Positions 16,766-25,690 of a stretch of 64,000 bases of DNA are shown in pieces; the stretch's first letter is position 1; each line of letters opens with the position of its first letter. Origin of the DNA: Faeciplasma sp964650705 (lineage in GTDB: Bacteria > Bacillota > Clostridia > Oscillospirales > Ruminococcaceae). The stretch spans positions 1 to 64,000 of the forward strand of contig CAZYUJ010000003.1 of assembly GCA_964650705.1 (NCBI GenBank). Reading direction: 5' to 3'. A program made the translations under genes and the position numbers. The notes under the pieces are model-generated. The model was not told where the DNA came from, did not search any database, and saw only the letters and a list, made by a program, of their open reading frames with translations.

Positions 16766-19478
16766 AGCACTTCTTATACTTCTTTCCGCTTCCGCAAGGA
16801 CAGGGGTCGTTTCTTCCAACCTTTGCGGTGTTCTTTCTTGTCGCAGATACCGAGCCGTCAGATCCCGTGTCCTCAGGCTTAAGGACTTGAACGCGCTTGA
16901 CTTCCTCATTTTTTTGCAGGCGGACGTGATAAAGTGTTCTGACGGTGTCCTCACAGATGGATTCGACCATCGCATCGAACATCTCAAAGCCTTCAAATCT
17001 ATAAGCTACCACAGGGTCCTTGCCGCTGTATGAGCGGAGCGAGATTCCCCTCTTAAGCTCAGCCATATCGTCGATATGCTGCATCCACTTGGTGTCAACA
17101 ACTCTTAAAAGGACAGCTCTTTCGATCTCTCTCAAAATAGGAGCAGTAAGCTCGGCTTCCTTTTCTTTATATCTTTCGAGCGCCGCATCCTGTGCCATCT
17201 TGATGATATCCTTTTTGTCGAGGTTATCAAGCTCTCTGACGGTGAAATTAAAGTCGTTTTCAACGGTGAAGAGACCCGAGAAATGCTCACGGAGTCCTGT
17301 GAAGTTCCAAGCGTCCTCTTCGTCGCCGGCGCAATAAGTCTCAACGCCCGTAGCAACAAAGTCGTTTATCATCTTGATGATATGGTCGTTGATATCCTCA
17401 CCCGCTAAGACCTTTGCGCGCTGACCGTAAATGATCTCACGCTGAGCGTTCATGACGTCGTCATAGTTAAGGACGTTCTTACGGATGTTGAAGTTTCTGC
17501 CCTCGACCTTCTTTTGTGAGGATTCGATGACATTTGTAAGCATCTTGGATTCGAGCGGTGTGTCCTCGGTCACGTTCATAGAGTCCATCACCATCGTGAT
17601 CCTGTCTCCGCCGAACAGACGCATAAGATCGTCCTCAAGAGAGAGATAGAACCTTGATTCACCCTCATCGCCCTGTCTGCCCGAACGTCCTCTTAGCTGG
17701 TTGTCGATTCGGCGTGAATCGTGGCGTTCTGTGCCGATGATGTAAAGTCCGCCTGCGTCCTTGACAGCCTTCGCTTTTTCCTTGACCTCGGCGCCGTACT
17801 TCTCCAAAAGGCGGGCATATTCACGTCTGCCCTCCAAAATTCTTTCATCAGAAGTCTCCGAGAAGCCGGTTATCTCATACATAAGCTCTTCTTCGAAGCC
17901 GAGCTTCAAAAGCTCAGCTCTTGCCAAGAACTCGGCGTTACCGCCGAGCATGATGTCGGTTCCTCGTCCTGCCATGTTGGTGGCGATGGTGACAGCTCCG
18001 AGCTGACCTGCCTGTGCAACGATTGCCGCTTCACGCTCGTGATGCTTTGCGTTCAAGACCTCGTGCTCGATGCCTCTGCGCTTCAAGAGTTGGGACAGTA
18101 TCTCACTCTTTTCGATCGAAACCGTGCCCACCAAGACGGGCTGACCCTTTGCGTGTGCTCTTGCGATCTCGTCGATCACAGCCTCAAACTTCGCCTTTTC
18201 GGTCTTATAAACAATGTCTGAGTGGTCAAGTCTTATCATCGGGCGGTTTGTCGGGATAACGACAACGTCCAAGCTATAGATCTCACGGAATTCGTTTTCT
18301 TCGGTTGCAGCAGTGCCCGTCATACCCGAAAGCTTTTTGTAAAGTCTGAAATAATTCTGGAAGGTGATGGTCGCGATGGTTCTTGATTCGTGAGCGACCT
18401 TGACGTTTTCCTTCGCCTCGATAGCCTGGTGCAAGCCTTCGCTGTAGCGTCTGCCATACATCAAACGGCCCGTGAACTCATCAACGATGATAACCTCGCC
18501 GTCCTTAACGACATAGTTGATGTCTCGCTTCATAACGCCGTTAGCCTTGATAGCCTGATTTATATGGTGCAAAAGTGTTGCGTTTTCGGGATCGGAAAGG
18601 TTTTCAACGCCGAAATTAGCCTCAGCCTTTGCGATGCCGTGTTTTGTCAATGTTGCTGTGCGCGCCTTTTCATCAACGATATAATCGCCGTCGAACACCT
18701 CGTCGGTGTCTACCTTGGTCTCGGTCTCAACAACGACGTTTTTGTGCAGACGCTTTGCAAACTTATCAGCCTTGTTATAAAGATCGGTGGACTTGTCCCC
18801 TCTTCCCGAAATTATCAAAGGTGTTCTTGCTTCGTCAATGAGGATGGAGTCAACTTCATCGACGATCGCAAATGCGTGTCCGCGCTGAACCATATCCTGC
18901 TTTCTTACAACCATGTTGTCACGCAAATAGTCGAATCCGAACTCGTTATTCGTGCCGTAGGTTATGTCGCAAGCGTAAGCCTCTCGGCGTTCTTCGTTGT
19001 TCAAGTGATGAAGAATACAGCCGATGGAAAGGCCCAAAAAGCGGTATACTCTTCCCATTTCTTCCGACTGGAACTTTGCTAAATAGTCGTTAACGGTTAC
19101 GACGTGAACGCCGTTGCCCGAAAGCGCATTCAGGTACGATGCCAAGCAAGCTGTTAAGGTCTTACCTTCACCTGTCTTCATTTCGGCAATTCTTCCCTGA
19201 TGCAAAACGATAGCACCGATAATCTGAACGGGATATGCCTTTTTGCCCAGAACTCTGAATGCAGCCTCTCGGCAAACAGCCAAAGCCTCGGGCATGATGT
19301 CATCAAGAGTTTCTCCGCCGGCAACACGCTCTTTGAACAAAGCGGTCTGTGCTCTAAGGTCGGCGTCGGACATCCCCGAATACTTCGGCTCAAGCTCTAA
19401 AACCTTATTTTTTATCGGCTCGATACGCTTGAGCTCACGCTCGGAATATGAACCGAAAAGCTTATCAAAAAGACCCAT
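16755..19478 (-). CDS. secA: Preprotein translocase ATPase SecA
   Basis: A 907-residue SecA of normal length. It shows the Walker A motif MKTGEGKTLT, the DEAD-like IVDEVDSILIDEARTPLIISG, GTAATEENEFREIY, TNMAGRGTDIMLGG and QLRGRSGRQGDEGESRFYLSLED. The C-terminal zinc-binding tail CPCGSGKKYKKCCGS is intact; this tail contacts SecB or the membrane. It drives Sec-dependent protein export through SecYEG. A TTGACT-17-TATAAT promoter lies upstream (19532-19560) and GGAGG precedes the ATG. The last codons lie in a strong hairpin (16729-16765). Confidence 0.98.
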   Translation of the reverse strand: MGLFDKLFGSYSERELKRIEPIKNKVLELEPKYSGMSDADLRAQTALFKERVAGGETLDDIMPEALAVCREAAFRVLGKKAYPVQIIGAIVLHQGRIAEMKTGEGKTLTACLASYLNALSGNGVHVVTVNDYLAKFQSEEMGRVYRFLGLSIGCILHHLNNEERREAYACDITYGTNNEFGFDYLRDNMVVRKQDMVQRGHAFAIVDEVDSILIDEARTPLIISGRGDKSTDLYNKADKFAKRLHKNVVVETETKVDTDEVFDGDYIVDEKARTATLTKHGIAKAEANFGVENLSDPENATLLHHINQAIKANGVMKRDINYVVKDGEVIIVDEFTGRLMYGRRYSEGLHQAIEAKENVKVAHESRTIATITFQNYFRLYKKLSGMTGTAATEENEFREIYSLDVVVIPTNRPMIRLDHSDIVYKTEKAKFEAVIDEIARAHAKGQPVLVGTVSIEKSEILSQLLKRRGIEHEVLNAKHHEREAAIVAQAGQLGAVTIATNMAGRGTDIMLGGNAEFLARAELLKLGFEEELMYEITGFSETSDERILEGRREYARLLEKYGAEVKEKAKAVKDAGGLYIIGTERHDSRRIDNQLRGRSGRQGDEGESRFYLSLEDDLMRLFGGDRITMVMDSMNVTEDTPLESKMLTNVIESSQKKVEGRNFNIRKNVLNYDDVMNAQREIIYGQRAKVLAGEDINDHIIKMINDFVATGVETYCAGDEEDAWNFTGLREHFSGLFTVENDFNFTVRELDNLDKKDIIKMAQDAALERYKEKEAELTAPILREIERAVLLRVVDTKWMQHIDDMAELKRGISLRSYSGKDPVVAYRFEGFEMFDAMVESICEDTVRTLYHVRLQKNEEVKRVQVLKPEDTGSDGSVSATRKNTAKVGRNDPCPCGSGKKYKKCCGS

Positions 19479-19531
19479 TTTAAACCTCCAAGTGAAATAT
19501 ATGTCAATTATAAATAGTATGCGACAGTAAC

Positions 19532-19560
19532 ATTATAATCTATTCATCTATCAAAGTCAA
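19532..19560 (-). promoter_or_regulatory. secA promoter
   Basis: On the minus strand TTGACT (19555-19560), a 17-base spacer and TATAAT (19532-19537) precede the secA ATG (19478) by about 55 bases. Confidence 0.8.
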
Positions 19561-19582
19561 ATGAAAGGTTTGTGAAAAACAG

Positions 19583-19885
19583 AACCCCTTGCTTACGCAA
19601 GGAGTCCTATGGAAATATGCCTCTCGGCGTGAAACACCTCGTGCTAAAGCAACGGCATTTTTCGTTGCCTACCGTTTAGTAACGTAGCGCAGGGACCTGC
19701 TTCTGCTGAACGCGAGGCGTGGTTGCCGCGAGGCAACGAGTGCCGAGCGATAGGCTGCGCGAAGCGCGGCAACCTTTTTGCGAGCTGCCTGCAAGGGCTC
19801 GCACGCGTGCGCACTCCGCTCCCGTCGGTCGCGGGCGCGCCGCACGCTCGCCCCCGAAAAACAAAAAACGCCCCCAACTTCTTCG
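19583..19885. repeat. Intergenic repeat region E7 between xre and secA
   Basis: This stretch without a gene holds, from left to right, a small hairpin CCCTTGCTTACGCAAGG (19587-19603), a segment (about 19620-19675) that resembles 25490-25550, the CCAC/ACTYG-type hairpin at 19716-19744 (GGC, GTGG, TTGCC gcga GGCAA, CGAGT, GCC), more palindromes, and an inverted repeat with A/T tails (about 19863-19893) that may end xre transcription. Low GC-skewed open frames in it look spurious. Confidence 0.55.
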
Positions 19886-19919
19886 GGAGCGTTGAAATTC
19901 TTAAAGAAATGTGCTACAA

Positions 19920-20639
19920 TTACTTAGATTTAGTTTCGGTGATCGCCTTAACTCTCGATTCGCTGTTCTTGATGAGGTTGACCATCGAAGAATAATACTG
20001 AGGATAATCTTCAGCGAGGCTTTGAGTGGTTATGATAAGCTCATCGGTTTCGGCTATCGCATCCTCACCGGGAAGCGCAACACCCTCAACAGCGGAAGCG
20101 ACCTTCGCCTGTGCCAAGCTCATTGCGGCATCCGTCGCCGAAGGAGCCATCGTCTTGTCTATCATAAAGAAGTTCTGATCGTTTTTCGGGTTTGCGGAAT
20201 ATACGAATCTGAACATTTTATATACTGCGAGCATCAGATATCCCGAAGCTTCCTTTATAACGGTCGCACTTTTGCATTTTGTCAAAAGAGAGAAGAACAC
20301 GTTGATCGAGTTCACAATAAGCTTCTTGTTGAAAGCTATCATCACTGAGCCGGGTGTCACCTTGTCGCGCTGGTTCGGATCATCCTCATGAAGCTCGCTG
20401 ACCGATATCGTTTTTCCCTCAGGTTCGGGGCTTCTGCCCAAAAGGTAATCACAGGATACATTATAATAATCGGCGGCACGAACCAAAAAGTCAAGCCCGC
20501 ATTCTCTCTTCCCTTTTTCATAGTGAGACAAAAGTCCCTGAGAAACTCCTAAGTCCTCGGCAGCCTGCTTCTGAGAAACGTGGCGCTCCTTTCTTAAGAG
20601 AGTCATAATTCTTGCGAAATCCGTACTCAACCTTTTCAC
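19920..20639 (-). CDS. XRE family transcriptional regulator
   Basis: A 239-residue protein with an N-terminal Cro/C1-type helix-turn-helix (about residues 8-65: FARIMTLLRKERHVSQKQAAEDLGVSQGLLSHYEKGKRECGL). The remaining 170 residues contain no domain I recognise; they include a hydrophobic patch and an Ala-rich stretch. Start codon choice is open: GTG at 20639, or TTG four codons later, which has AGG spaced better. It is upstream of secA in the same orientation but separated by 440 bases of repeats, so probably autonomous. Its targets are unknown; autoregulation is common in the family. Confidence 0.82.
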   Translation of the reverse strand: MKRLSTDFARIMTLLRKERHVSQKQAAEDLGVSQGLLSHYEKGKRECGLDFLVRAADYYNVSCDYLLGRSPEPEGKTISVSELHEDDPNQRDKVTPGSVMIAFNKKLIVNSINVFFSLLTKCKSATVIKEASGYLMLAVYKMFRFVYSANPKNDQNFFMIDKTMAPSATDAAMSLAQAKVASAVEGVALPGEDAIAETDELIITTQSLAEDYPQYYSSMVNLIKNSESRVKAITETKSK

Positions 20640-20812
20640 CTCATGTCCTTTTCTTAAATGACTGATATTCGTCGATATTCGACGTATTGCTTATTATACT
20701 CTTAAAATTACTGATTGTAAAGAAAAATCTCGGCGTAATATTTTATGAAATTCTCGCCGTATTTTTGTATATAATGTTGATTTCATCCCGATTTTGAAAG
20801 GAAATCTTAAAA

Positions 20813-21457
20813 ATGACAGGTTATCGAATCCATTTTATCCGCCACGCACTCACAGTTGCCAACGAAGAGGGCCGCTATGTCGGCATAACCGAATCCCCCG
20901 TTTCCGAAAAGGGTAAGCGTGAGCTTGCGCTGAAAAAGGAAAAATTTATCTATCCCCCTGTGGACAAGGTATATGTAAGCCCTTTGAAGAGATGCATCTC
21001 CACCGCCGCATTTTTATATCCCGAAGGATATGCAAGGGTCTTGCCCGAGCTCAGGGAGATGAATTTCGGTGACTTTGAGGGCAAGCTTGCCAAAGACATT
21101 ATGCATACTCCCGAATATAAACAATTCTTGAAGGGCGGACTTGACAATCCTCCTCCTAACGGCGAAAGCATGAGAAAAGTCGTTGAGAGATGCTATGAGG
21201 GGATCGAGTTCATCGTCGAGGATATGATGAAAAACGGCTATCACTCTGCGGCGGTCGTCACACACGGCGGGATCATCATGAACATGATGTCCTGCTTCGG
21301 CTTGCCGAAATATTCTCCGAACGACTTTGCCTGTGACTTTGGTGAGGGCTTCTCGGTCTTGGTTACGGCACAGCTCTGGCAGACAGCGAACGCCTTCGAA
21401 ATATTGGGCGGACTCCCCTATCAATATGACGGCGAAGAAAACGAAGATGACACTTGA
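20813..21457 (+). CDS. Histidine phosphatase family protein (phosphoglycerate mutase-like)
   Basis: A 214-residue branch of the histidine phosphatase superfamily. The catalytic RH motif is in IHFIRHALTVANEEGRYVG (His about residue 10), the second Arg/His pair in SPLKRCISTAAFLYP and VVTHGGIIMNMM, and the acid is probably the Glu in ELREMNFGDFEG. It is related to CobC and GpmB-type phosphatases; the substrate is not evident and no cobalamin genes are nearby. An AAAGGAAA site precedes the ATG. Its 3' end overlaps the following RluA gene, indicating an operon with rluA-like and luxS. Confidence 0.82.
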   Translation: MTGYRIHFIRHALTVANEEGRYVGITESPVSEKGKRELALKKEKFIYPPVDKVYVSPLKRCISTAAFLYPEGYARVLPELREMNFGDFEGKLAKDIMHTPEYKQFLKGGLDNPPPNGESMRKVVERCYEGIEFIVEDMMKNGYHSAAVVTHGGIIMNMMSCFGLPKYSPNDFACDFGEGFSVLVTAQLWQTANAFEILGGLPYQYDGEENEDDT

Positions 21458-22307
21458 TTATCCCGTTGATCTGCAAGACAGCGGAAAGACTTTGGGCGAA
21501 TTTCTGCGCCGCAAAGGGCTGTCAAGAAGGCTGATAATTCAGCTAAAGAAGATGCCCTTCGGTATGTGCGTAAACGGCGAGCCTCAAAAAACGATATACA
21601 TCATCAAAGAGGGCGACGTTGTGAGCGTTACGCTTCCCGATGATTCGACCGAGATCGAGCCGAACGGCGAGCTGGATGTCCCCATCGTTTTTGATGATGA
21701 GCATATCGTTGTATTCAACAAGCCTTTCGGTATGCCGGTTCACCCGTCGATAAAGCACAGAACCGACACTTTGGCGAACCGTTTTTCCTATCTTTACCCT
21801 CACACAACCTTTCGCTGCATCAACCGACTCGACCGTGATACCTCGGGGCTGTGCATCTGTGCAAAGGATTCATTTTCAGCAAATGCGCTGAGCGGAAGCG
21901 TCGAAAAGACATATTATGCGGCTGTATGCGGCGAAATATCAGACGACGGAACCGTTGACGCTCCCATCGCACGAGAACAGGAATCGATTATAACAAGATG
22001 CGTAAGAGAGGACGGACAGCGAGCCGTCACGCATTATAAGCCGATAAAGCATTCAGCAAAGCACACGTTGCTTGAAATTCAGCTCGAAACGGGCAGGACT
22101 CATCAGATAAGAGTTCACATGGCACACATCGGCCATGCGCTTGCAGGCGACAGCCTTTACGGTGATGACAAAAGCCTCGAAAGACAAGCGCTTCATTGCG
22201 GCAGGCTTCGGTTTGTTCACCCTATAGGCAAGAAAAATATCGCTCTTGAATGCGAACTGCCGACAGATATTGAAGATCTGTTTGATAAAACAAAGGAGAA
22301 TTTATGA
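21447..22307 (+). CDS. RluA family pseudouridine synthase
   Basis: About 286 residues: an S4-like RNA-binding segment (about 15-60, GKTLGEFLRRKGLSRRLI), then the catalytic domain with CINRLDRDTSGLCICAK holding the active-site Asp (HRLDxxTSG motif), and LLEIQLETGRTHQIRVHM with GDSLYGDDKS. It isomerises uridines in rRNA or tRNA; the RluD or YtzF-type target cannot be told apart. Two in-frame ATGs (21426 and 21447) overlap the end of the phosphatase gene; I take the second, but neither has a strong binding site, consistent with translational coupling. Its stop overlaps the luxS start (ATGA). Confidence 0.9.
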   Translation: MTLDYPVDLQDSGKTLGEFLRRKGLSRRLIIQLKKMPFGMCVNGEPQKTIYIIKEGDVVSVTLPDDSTEIEPNGELDVPIVFDDEHIVVFNKPFGMPVHPSIKHRTDTLANRFSYLYPHTTFRCINRLDRDTSGLCICAKDSFSANALSGSVEKTYYAAVCGEISDDGTVDAPIAREQESIITRCVREDGQRAVTHYKPIKHSAKHTLLEIQLETGRTHQIRVHMAHIGHALAGDSLYGDDKSLERQALHCGRLRFVHPIGKKNIALECELPTDIEDLFDKTKENL

Positions 22308-22765
22308 TGAAGAAGATCGCAAGCTTTTCTGTTGATCACACAAAATTCGGCGTGGGAATGTATATTTCACGCATTGACGGCGACATCGTCAGCTATGACG
22401 TAAGAATGGTGAAGCCGAACGGCGGCAGCTATATTTCTAACCCGTCGCTTCACACTATCGAGCATTTGTTTGCAACATTTGCACGCAACAGCGCTTTGTC
22501 CGAAAACGTCATCTATGTCGGCCCGATGGGCTGCAGAACGGGTTTCTATCTTTTGATGAGAGGGTTTGACCGCCAAGCAGCAATAGATCTCACCCGTGAT
22601 GCGCTTGAATTTATTTCGAAGTTTGACGGCGCCATCCCCGGCTATTCGGAGGTCGAATGCGGAAACTGGCTCGAGCACGACCTTGAATCAGCAAGAAAGG
22701 ATGTTTTGCCTCTGCTGGAAATTCTGAAGGATTACTCAGTCGAAAAGTTGACTTATCCGCAGTAA
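22304..22765 (+). CDS. luxS: S-ribosylhomocysteine lyase LuxS
   Basis: A 153-residue LuxS of typical length. The metal-binding HTIEH motif (about residues 53-57) is followed by LFATFARNS, and GCRTGFYLLMRG (Cys about 83) and AECGNW-type motif EVECGNWLEHD (Cys about 126) complete the Fe/Zn site. It cleaves S-ribosylhomocysteine to homocysteine and the autoinducer-2 precursor DPD, and so links the activated methyl cycle with possible AI-2 signalling. No mtnN/pfs gene is adjacent. It starts at ATGATG with the first ATG overlapping the upstream stop. Confidence 0.97.
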   Translation: MMKKIASFSVDHTKFGVGMYISRIDGDIVSYDVRMVKPNGGSYISNPSLHTIEHLFATFARNSALSENVIYVGPMGCRTGFYLLMRGFDRQAAIDLTRDALEFISKFDGAIPGYSEVECGNWLEHDLESARKDVLPLLEILKDYSVEKLTYPQ

Positions 22766-22807
22766 TAATGAGCCCGCCTAACGGCGGTCGCTCGTAAAAC
22801 AGTTAAT

Positions 22808-22841
22808 AGGCACAGCAGATCGTACTGCTGTGCCTGTTCTT
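22808..22841 (+). terminator. Terminator hairpin after luxS
   Basis: An 11-bp perfect stem AGGCACAGCAG (22808-22818) with CTGCTGTGCCT (22825-22835) is followed by GTTCTT. It lies within the candidate cassette. Confidence 0.7.
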
Positions 22842-22908
22842 GTATATTCGACCAACTTATGATAGTATATAATCAGTTAAACAAACTTGAATTTGACGAG
22901 GTAATCTT

Positions 22909-23364
22909 ATGGCAGATAATTTATTTAACAAAGACTTTTATTATATCGAAGGAGAAAACATTAAACTTCGCTTAATAGATACATACGAAGGTGAAGATGG
23001 TGCATTGCCATTCTATTGGTGGGATATTATCCTAAAACCGAATAATGTTGCTGTCGGAAAAATTAGTTTTAGGATTGGGCACAACTATCATTCCTATTAC
23101 AATGGCAACATTGGCTATGAGGTTGATGAGGAATATAGGGGTAATCATTATGCGTTGTTGGCATGTCAACTCGTGCTGAAGGTCGCACGATATCATAAAA
23201 TGGAAAAGATTTTTTTAACGTGCGATTACGATAATGTGGCATCCTATAAAACAATTGAAAAACTTGGGGCAAATTTGGTAGAAGAAGTATTGCCACCCAA
23301 AGATTATATATTCTACTATGAAGGGATTGAAATTCATCGAATATATGAATTAAAAATAGATTAA
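22909..23364 (+). CDS. GNAT family N-acetyltransferase (RimJ/RimL-like)
   Basis: A 151-residue GNAT protein: LRLIDTYEGED near the start, VGKISFRIG, an acetyl-CoA-binding region around IGYEVDEEYRGNHYALLACQLVLKVA (the usual RGxGxA is here RGNHYA) and ACxYDNVASYKTIEKLGANLV near the end. It probably acetylates a small molecule, peptide or antibiotic; the substrate is unknown. The gene is clearly more AT-rich than its neighbours, with A/T-ending codons, and lies alone between inverted and direct repeats, so it was probably gained by transfer. A TATAAT box is at about 22868-22873 with a poor -35, and GAGG precedes the ATG. Confidence 0.82.
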   Translation: MADNLFNKDFYYIEGENIKLRLIDTYEGEDGALPFYWWDIILKPNNVAVGKISFRIGHNYHSYYNGNIGYEVDEEYRGNHYALLACQLVLKVARYHKMEKIFLTCDYDNVASYKTIEKLGANLVEEVLPPKDYIFYYEGIEIHRIYELKID

Positions 23365-23438
23365 CCAACTACCATTTGTCGAACAGTAAGGGCGCACTTC
23401 TATACATTGCATTCTGTCGTGTAGTGCGGACAACGATA

Positions 23439-23470
23439 AAAGCCAAGCTGCATTTTTGCAGCTTGGCTTT
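23439..23470 (+). terminator. Terminator of the GNAT gene
   Basis: A perfect 14-bp stem (23439-23452 with 23457-23470) has a TTTT loop. A second small GC hairpin with a T run (about 23488-23510), probably the original luxS terminator, follows. Confidence 0.85.
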
Positions 23471-23613
23471 AACTGTTTTACGAAGCCCCGCCTAACGGCG
23501 GTCTTTTTTTGTTTTATGCAATATTTTCTTGGTTTTAGTTGTATTTATTACCGCATGGCATCGTCAACTTCAACAAAAATGCTGTAAAATCGGCGGCTGG
23601 CAAGCATTTACGG

Positions 23614-23641
23614 TTGATTTTTTCTGAAATAATGCTATAAT
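23614..23641 (+). promoter_or_regulatory. Promoter of the M23 peptidase gene
   Basis: TTGATT (23614-23619), a 16-base spacer and TATAAT (23636-23641) precede the start codon by about 60 bases. The preceding 100 bases are AT-rich with no gene. Confidence 0.65.
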
Positions 23642-23702
23642 TAAACAACCGCAAGTTTTTGTAACTGTTTTGTAACTATTTAAGAAAGGAGATGTGCCGA
23701 AT

Positions 23703-25433
23703 ATGAAAAACCGTATCATTGAAGCTCTTAAAGATATTTTTCTTCTGCTTCAATTCACAGGTGACACTGTCTGGAACGTTCTGAAAAGCATCGTGCTGAC
23801 TTTGGCAAGATTTATTGCAAAGGTCTGTAAAAAAGTTTTCGGCACGGTCTTCGGTTGGGCAAAAAGAAAGCTCAAACAGCCTCTATACGATATATATTGC
23901 TACCTTCTCACTCCGATCGCTCACGCTTGGGGCGCTTTGGCACACTCTCACCTTCACTTCAAAAAAGCCAAAAAGATCAGCTTTTGGCACGGTGTGAGGT
24001 CTGTTTTCATGGGCATCGGAAAGGTACTTAAGGGAATCGGAATTTTCGGAAAATATGCCTTCAATTATATTGCTCCCGCTGTTTGCCTTCTTTTCCTGTT
24101 CTCGCTTATCAAATATGCAAGCACTCTCCAATACGCCGTTTCGGTCGAATATAACGGAACCGACCTTGGCGTTATTTCGGACGCCGCAACATATAATCAG
24201 GCACAGTCGCTCGCACAGGATCAGGTGACCCTGATCGGTGATGAGGATGATTTTTTGGTTCGTCCCACATTCAGCATCCAAATGATCGAGCAGACCGATG
24301 AAACCGTCGATGCCGACACCCTTTCCGAGCTGATATTGAGCTCCGGTGAGGTCGAGATCGTTTATGCATACGGCTTCTATATAAACGATGAGCTTTTGGG
24401 CGTCTATGACGAAACAGAAATGAAGCGCATCCAAACAGCTCTTGAGGATCGCCTTGCGAAATACTACACCTCGCGTGTATCGACAGTTGACTTCGTTGAT
24501 GACGTCGTCATCTCACAGGGCAGATTCGTTTCGTCCAACCTCTCAAACGCCGACTGGGCGATCAAGCTCATCGACAGTGAAATGACCGTTGAGGCTTATT
24601 ATGTAATTCAAAAGGGCGATTCCGTAAGCCTTATTGCGAGCAAGCTCGGCATAACTCAGGATGAGCTTTTGGCAAACAACGAGTTCCTAGAGGACGGCAC
24701 CCACACCGGCGATCTTGTCAAGTATTTCTATACCGAGCCTTATCTTTCGGTCATGACCACTCATTACGAAACGTATGACCAGGATATCGAGCGTCAGGTG
24801 GTATATACCTATAACAACGACGTTGAGGCGGGCTGTGAGATCCTCATTCAAAGCGGCTCCGCAGGATATGAGAACGTGACCGCACTTGTGACCGAGATCA
24901 ACGGTGTTGAATCTACAAGAACGATAATCAGCCGAACCGTCCTCGAAGAAATGGTGCCGAGAATATTCGAGACCGGCACCCAGCCGAACACCTATATTAC
25001 CGAAGAAAACGACTATGTCATCGACGCCTTGGGAACCTTCTGTTGGCCTGTTGAGGGCGGATATATAAGCTCGCTCTACGGCTGGCGCAGTTGGGATAAG
25101 TCAAATCACAAGGCTCTTGACATTGCGGCGAAAAAGGGCACACCCATTTACGCTGCGGCAGACGGCGTTGTAACGTTCTCGGGTACAAAAGGCACTTACG
25201 GCAAGCTCGTCATAATCGATCACGGTCAAGGCTACGAAACCTATTATTCACACCAATATATGCTTGCGTGTGAGGAGGGCGACGTCGTTGAAAAGGGCGA
25301 CCTTATCGGATATATCGGAATGACAGGCTCGGCTTCGGGTAACCATTTGCACTTCGAGCTCAGGCTTGACGGAGACAGGATCAATCCGCTTTTGGGTCTC
25401 GGCGGTATCGGAGATCATTATGTTTGGGAATAA
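23703..25433 (+). CDS. M23 peptidoglycan endopeptidase with LysM and G5 domains
   Basis: A 576-residue membrane-anchored hydrolase. A basic cytoplasmic part (about 1-115) leads to one membrane segment (about 118-140, IAPAVCLLFLFSLIKYA). Outside are a linker region, a LysM domain (about 300-345, YYVIQKGDSVSLIASKLGI), a G5 domain (about 355-430) and an M23 metallopeptidase domain with zinc ligands in NHKALDIAA and HLHFEL plus GDLIGYIGMTGSASG. It should cut peptide crosslinks in the wall, for growth or sporulation. ATG 23703 is chosen because AGGAG lies 11 bases upstream; GTG at 23694 is too close. The long charged cytoplasmic region is unusual for this family and could receive a signal. Confidence 0.88.
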   Translation: MKNRIIEALKDIFLLLQFTGDTVWNVLKSIVLTLARFIAKVCKKVFGTVFGWAKRKLKQPLYDIYCYLLTPIAHAWGALAHSHLHFKKAKKISFWHGVRSVFMGIGKVLKGIGIFGKYAFNYIAPAVCLLFLFSLIKYASTLQYAVSVEYNGTDLGVISDAATYNQAQSLAQDQVTLIGDEDDFLVRPTFSIQMIEQTDETVDADTLSELILSSGEVEIVYAYGFYINDELLGVYDETEMKRIQTALEDRLAKYYTSRVSTVDFVDDVVISQGRFVSSNLSNADWAIKLIDSEMTVEAYYVIQKGDSVSLIASKLGITQDELLANNEFLEDGTHTGDLVKYFYTEPYLSVMTTHYETYDQDIERQVVYTYNNDVEAGCEILIQSGSAGYENVTALVTEINGVESTRTIISRTVLEEMVPRIFETGTQPNTYITEENDYVIDALGTFCWPVEGGYISSLYGWRSWDKSNHKALDIAAKKGTPIYAAADGVVTFSGTKGTYGKLVIIDHGQGYETYYSHQYMLACEEGDVVEKGDLIGYIGMTGSASGNHLHFELRLDGDRINPLLGLGGIGDHYVWE

Positions 25434-25443
25434 TACGAAAAAT

Positions 25444-25475
25444 AAAAGCAGAGCGTTGCTCTGCTTTTATTTTTG
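25444..25475 (+). terminator. Terminator of the M23 peptidase gene
   Basis: AAAAGCAGAGC (25444-25454) pairs with GCTCTGCTTTT (25458-25468) and is followed by ATTTTT. Confidence 0.9.
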
Positions 25476-25690
25476 TATAGAAAAACGATTCTCGGCGCGA
25501 ATCGCCTCGTGCGCAAGCGCACCATCGTTTTTCGGTGCCTGCGGAATTGATGCATAGCGATGTCTTGATTTTTGTATAGAAAAGTGACTGTCAGACTTCG
25601 TCTTTCCTGCTGCTTCGCAGCATCGTCGTTTTTCGGTGCCTGCGGAATTGATGCGGTGCGATGTCTTGATTTTTGTATAGAAAAGTGATT
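25471..25690. repeat. Degenerate direct repeats with TTTTGTATAGAAAA
   Basis: TTTTTGTATAGAAAA occurs three times (about 25469, 25569 and 25670). A segment of about 60 bases from GTTTTTCGGTGCCTGCGG to the following TTTGTATAGAAAAGTGA is present at 25527 and again at 25628, a spacing of 101 bases. The left part (about 25490-25550) matches the pattern seen at 19620-19675. No gene is credible here. Confidence 0.7.

Larger units (their letters stand above)
22773..23503. mobile_element. Candidate inserted cassette carrying a GNAT gene
   Basis: The 17-bp sequence CCCGCCTAACGGCGGTC occurs at 22773-22789 and again at about 23487-23503. Just inside, CGTAAAACAGTTAA (about 22793-22806) is inverted as TTAACTGTTTTACG (about 23469-23482). 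The segment between is AT-rich and holds a single GNAT gene with its own terminators. The simplest reading is an insertion of about 700 bp into the luxS terminator, whose T run now lies after the right copy. No transposase is present. Confidence 0.5.

Noticed and set aside
16700..16996. A 99-residue N-terminal extension of the DUF1015 protein.
   Set aside because: It overlaps the well-conserved C-terminus of secA and has no similarity to the family.
22773..23503. GNAT cassette as an integron gene cassette, because GCCTAAC occurs in the repeats.
   Set aside because: I could not find a matching GTTRRRY partner in the right position, and there is no integrase or cassette array.
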